A DNA stretch of 64,000 nucleotides, from NCBI GenBank assembly GCA_039962225.1, contig JAMPKV010000001.1, forward strand, positions 744,001-808,000, given 5' to 3'. This document shows positions 62,721-64,000 of this stretch, piece by piece. The notes under the pieces are model-generated. The model was not told the origin of the DNA. It saw only the letters and a list, made by a program, of their open reading frames with translations, and did no database searches. The stretch is from Microcoleus sp. AS-A8 (GTDB taxonomy: Bacteria > Cyanobacteriota > Cyanobacteriia > Cyanobacteriales > Coleofasciculaceae). The translations under genes and the position numbers were made by a program. The first letter of the stretch is position 1. Each line of letters starts with the position of its first letter.

Positions 62721-64000
62721 ATGCCCCAACCCGTTCAACCGCCTGAAACCCCTGCAATTATCCAGCCCGTAACGACTAACGATGCCGTTACTCTTGAACA
62801 AGCTTCAATCGAGGCACCGGGCGCGAGACTGAGTCGTTCGCTTTCTAGCGGAACAATCCCTAAACCGACCCCGCCAGAGGCGTTTGCTCCTGAATTTTCT
62901 CCATTGAGGGCTTATAAAAGCGCCGCCTTACTCGGCCCTCCTATTTCCGTCGGATATTCCAGACCATCCCCTGAAGCTCCATCGATAGGTGAAGCAGTAG
63001 AGCAGCAAAGCGATCGCTCCCAGAGTTTTTCAAGTTCCGCCGCCCTATCTCCCCCAACCCGTTCTTCCCCGCCCGTTTTAGTCAGTGAAGCGAATACGCT
63101 TCAAGCCTCTGCGTCCTCGAACGTCTCACCGTCTGATGCCTTAAGTGTGACACTGGGCACACAAAACGTGAAGCGTCTGGTGACTCAAGAGCGTGGGGGA
63201 GAGGCGAAAGAATTTGAGTTCAGTATTCCCAATCCAGAGACTCAACCCTCACCGGAAGAAGAAGTCGCACCCACACCCAATGAGGACGAGGTTAACCCTC
63301 AACCCCCTTCCACACCAACACCCACGCCCAACGTACCCGATAATCCCTTCGGTACAGGTGGTGTGATTGAGTTAACGGCAGACCGCCAAGAGTATGATGA
63401 TCAGCGAAAAGTAATTACAGCACAGGGCAATGTTGTGTTGCGGTTTCGGGAAGCCTTACTCAATGCCGATCGCGTTGAAGTAAATTTACCCAATCGGATT
63501 ATCGTCGCCCAAGGCAATGTCGCCCTAACACGAGGACAGCAGGTGTTACGGGGTCAACGCTTTGAGTATTACTTTGTCCAAGATAGTGGCGTTATTTTAA
63601 ATGCCAGTGGCGAGTTATATTCACCCACCGCCGGAAGCGATCTTTCATTCTCACCAACACCGGGGAGTACCGCCCCACCCCCCCAACGACCGTTAAGTGA
63701 GCGCATCGCCAGCGATCAACCCTTACAAGGAATTAGTAACCCTGGAGGTTATTCTTTTGTGGTGGGTGGTGGGAGTTCAGCCCAAAATTTATCGGTTCCG
63801 CCATCAGGGGGAACGATTAATCGCTTTCGCTATCAAGCTGAACGGGTGGAGTTTGAAGGCTCCAATGCGATCGCTCGGAACGTGCGGATTACCAACGATC
63901 CCTTCTCACCGCCAGAGTTAGAGGTACGCGCCGATACCGCTCGATTTACACGGTTAGAACCGTTGGTGGATGAAGTGGTCGCCTCTCGACCCCGCATTGT
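62721..64000 (+). CDS. OstA/LptD-like outer-membrane protein, N-terminal part (3' truncated by window)
   Basis: The first 426 codons of a larger gene cut by the window end. The first 210 residues are Pro/Ser/Thr-rich and low in complexity. Then an OstA-like beta-sheet domain begins (TADRQEYDDQRKVITAQGNV, NADRVEVNLPNRIIVAQGNV), the periplasmic part of LptD, which inserts lipopolysaccharide into the outer membrane. The long N-terminal extension and this layout fit the cyanobacterial LptD homologues (DUF3769 type, from memory). A stop codon sits two codons before the ATG, fixing the start region. The beta-barrel would lie beyond the window. Confidence 0.85.
   Translation, partial: MPQPVQPPETPAIIQPVTTNDAVTLEQASIEAPGARLSRSLSSGTIPKPTPPEAFAPEFSPLRAYKSAALLGPPISVGYSRPSPEAPSIGEAVEQQSDRSQSFSSSAALSPPTRSSPPVLVSEANTLQASASSNVSPSDALSVTLGTQNVKRLVTQERGGEAKEFEFSIPNPETQPSPEEEVAPTPNEDEVNPQPPSTPTPTPNVPDNPFGTGGVIELTADRQEYDDQRKVITAQGNVVLRFREALLNADRVEVNLPNRIIVAQGNVALTRGQQVLRGQRFEYYFVQDSGVILNASGELYSPTAGSDLSFSPTPGSTAPPPQRPLSERIASDQPLQGISNPGGYSFVVGGGSSAQNLSVPPSGGTINRFRYQAERVEFEGSNAIARNVRITNDPFSPPELEVRADTARFTRLEPLVDEVVASRPRI

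Noticed and set aside
1-64000. CRISPR array or prophage
   Set aside because: No regularly spaced short direct repeats with unique spacers and no phage structural genes were seen; the only direct repeats are coding (exoprotein, SSUL, WD40).

Overview
The window is chromosomal DNA from a beta-cyanobacterium, most likely a filamentous one of the Coleofasciculus/Microcoleus type. The octamer GCGATCGC is frequent. The window encodes A/B-type flavodiiron proteins, a beta-carboxysome cluster, NDH-1 CO2-uptake subunits, PsbI, Flv1/Flv3, a cyanobacterial LptD-like protein and several large multidomain eukaryotic-like protein kinases. No plasmid, phage or CRISPR features were seen.

Layout. 1-7.5 kb: two flavodiiron genes, a 5'-truncated flv3-type and a complete flv1-type, flank a small membrane protein and a large two-partner-secretion (haemagglutinin-like) repeat protein. 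7.7-10.3 kb: a small conserved protein, a receiver-only response regulator, a GC-rich structured non-coding segment and a TnpB module. 10.3-20.9 kb: mostly housekeeping genes, namely a PAP2 phosphatase, PhzF, a methyltransferase-GNAT fusion, an ABC-F ATPase, HflX, a degenerate HD-GYP protein, surE and pheS. 21-26 kb: a kinase-NACHT-membrane protein, comB, a frameshifted second tnpB and tRNA-Gly(CCC).

26.5-40.7 kb is a carbon-concentrating superlocus. It holds an HD-domain protein, an orphan peptide-type ABC permease, a CcmR/NdhR/CmpR-like LysR regulator, then ccmK2-K1-L-M-N-O on the minus strand. ndhF4-ndhD4-cupB (chpX) are divergent on the plus strand. The Ndh-Cup module would convert CO2 to bicarbonate at the thylakoid. 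The Ccm proteins build the carboxysome, and CcmM carries the gamma-carbonic-anhydrase ligands plus three RbcS-like modules. The LysR protein is the obvious candidate regulator, and two perfect palindromes lie upstream of its gene.

41-59.4 kb is rich in signalling genes: two tandem Ser/Thr kinase-WD40 proteins, two tandem paralogues of unknown function, an ABC1/UbiB kinase, recN, a CyaB1-like GAF-GAF-PAS adenylate cyclase and a CHASE2-kinase. 59.4-64 kb: glgP, the tiny psbI gene, and the 5' part of an OstA/LptD-like outer-membrane gene cut by the window end.

Intergenic gaps are often filled by perfect or near-perfect inverted repeats (GTTGAAGG-type, GATGAAGG-type and GTAGGG-type) that probably act as terminators or are small dispersed repeats. 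The least explained pieces are the four-helix non-coding segment before tnpB, the kinase-NACHT protein, the tandem unknown paralogues and a 106-bp element with terminal inverted repeats near ccmO.
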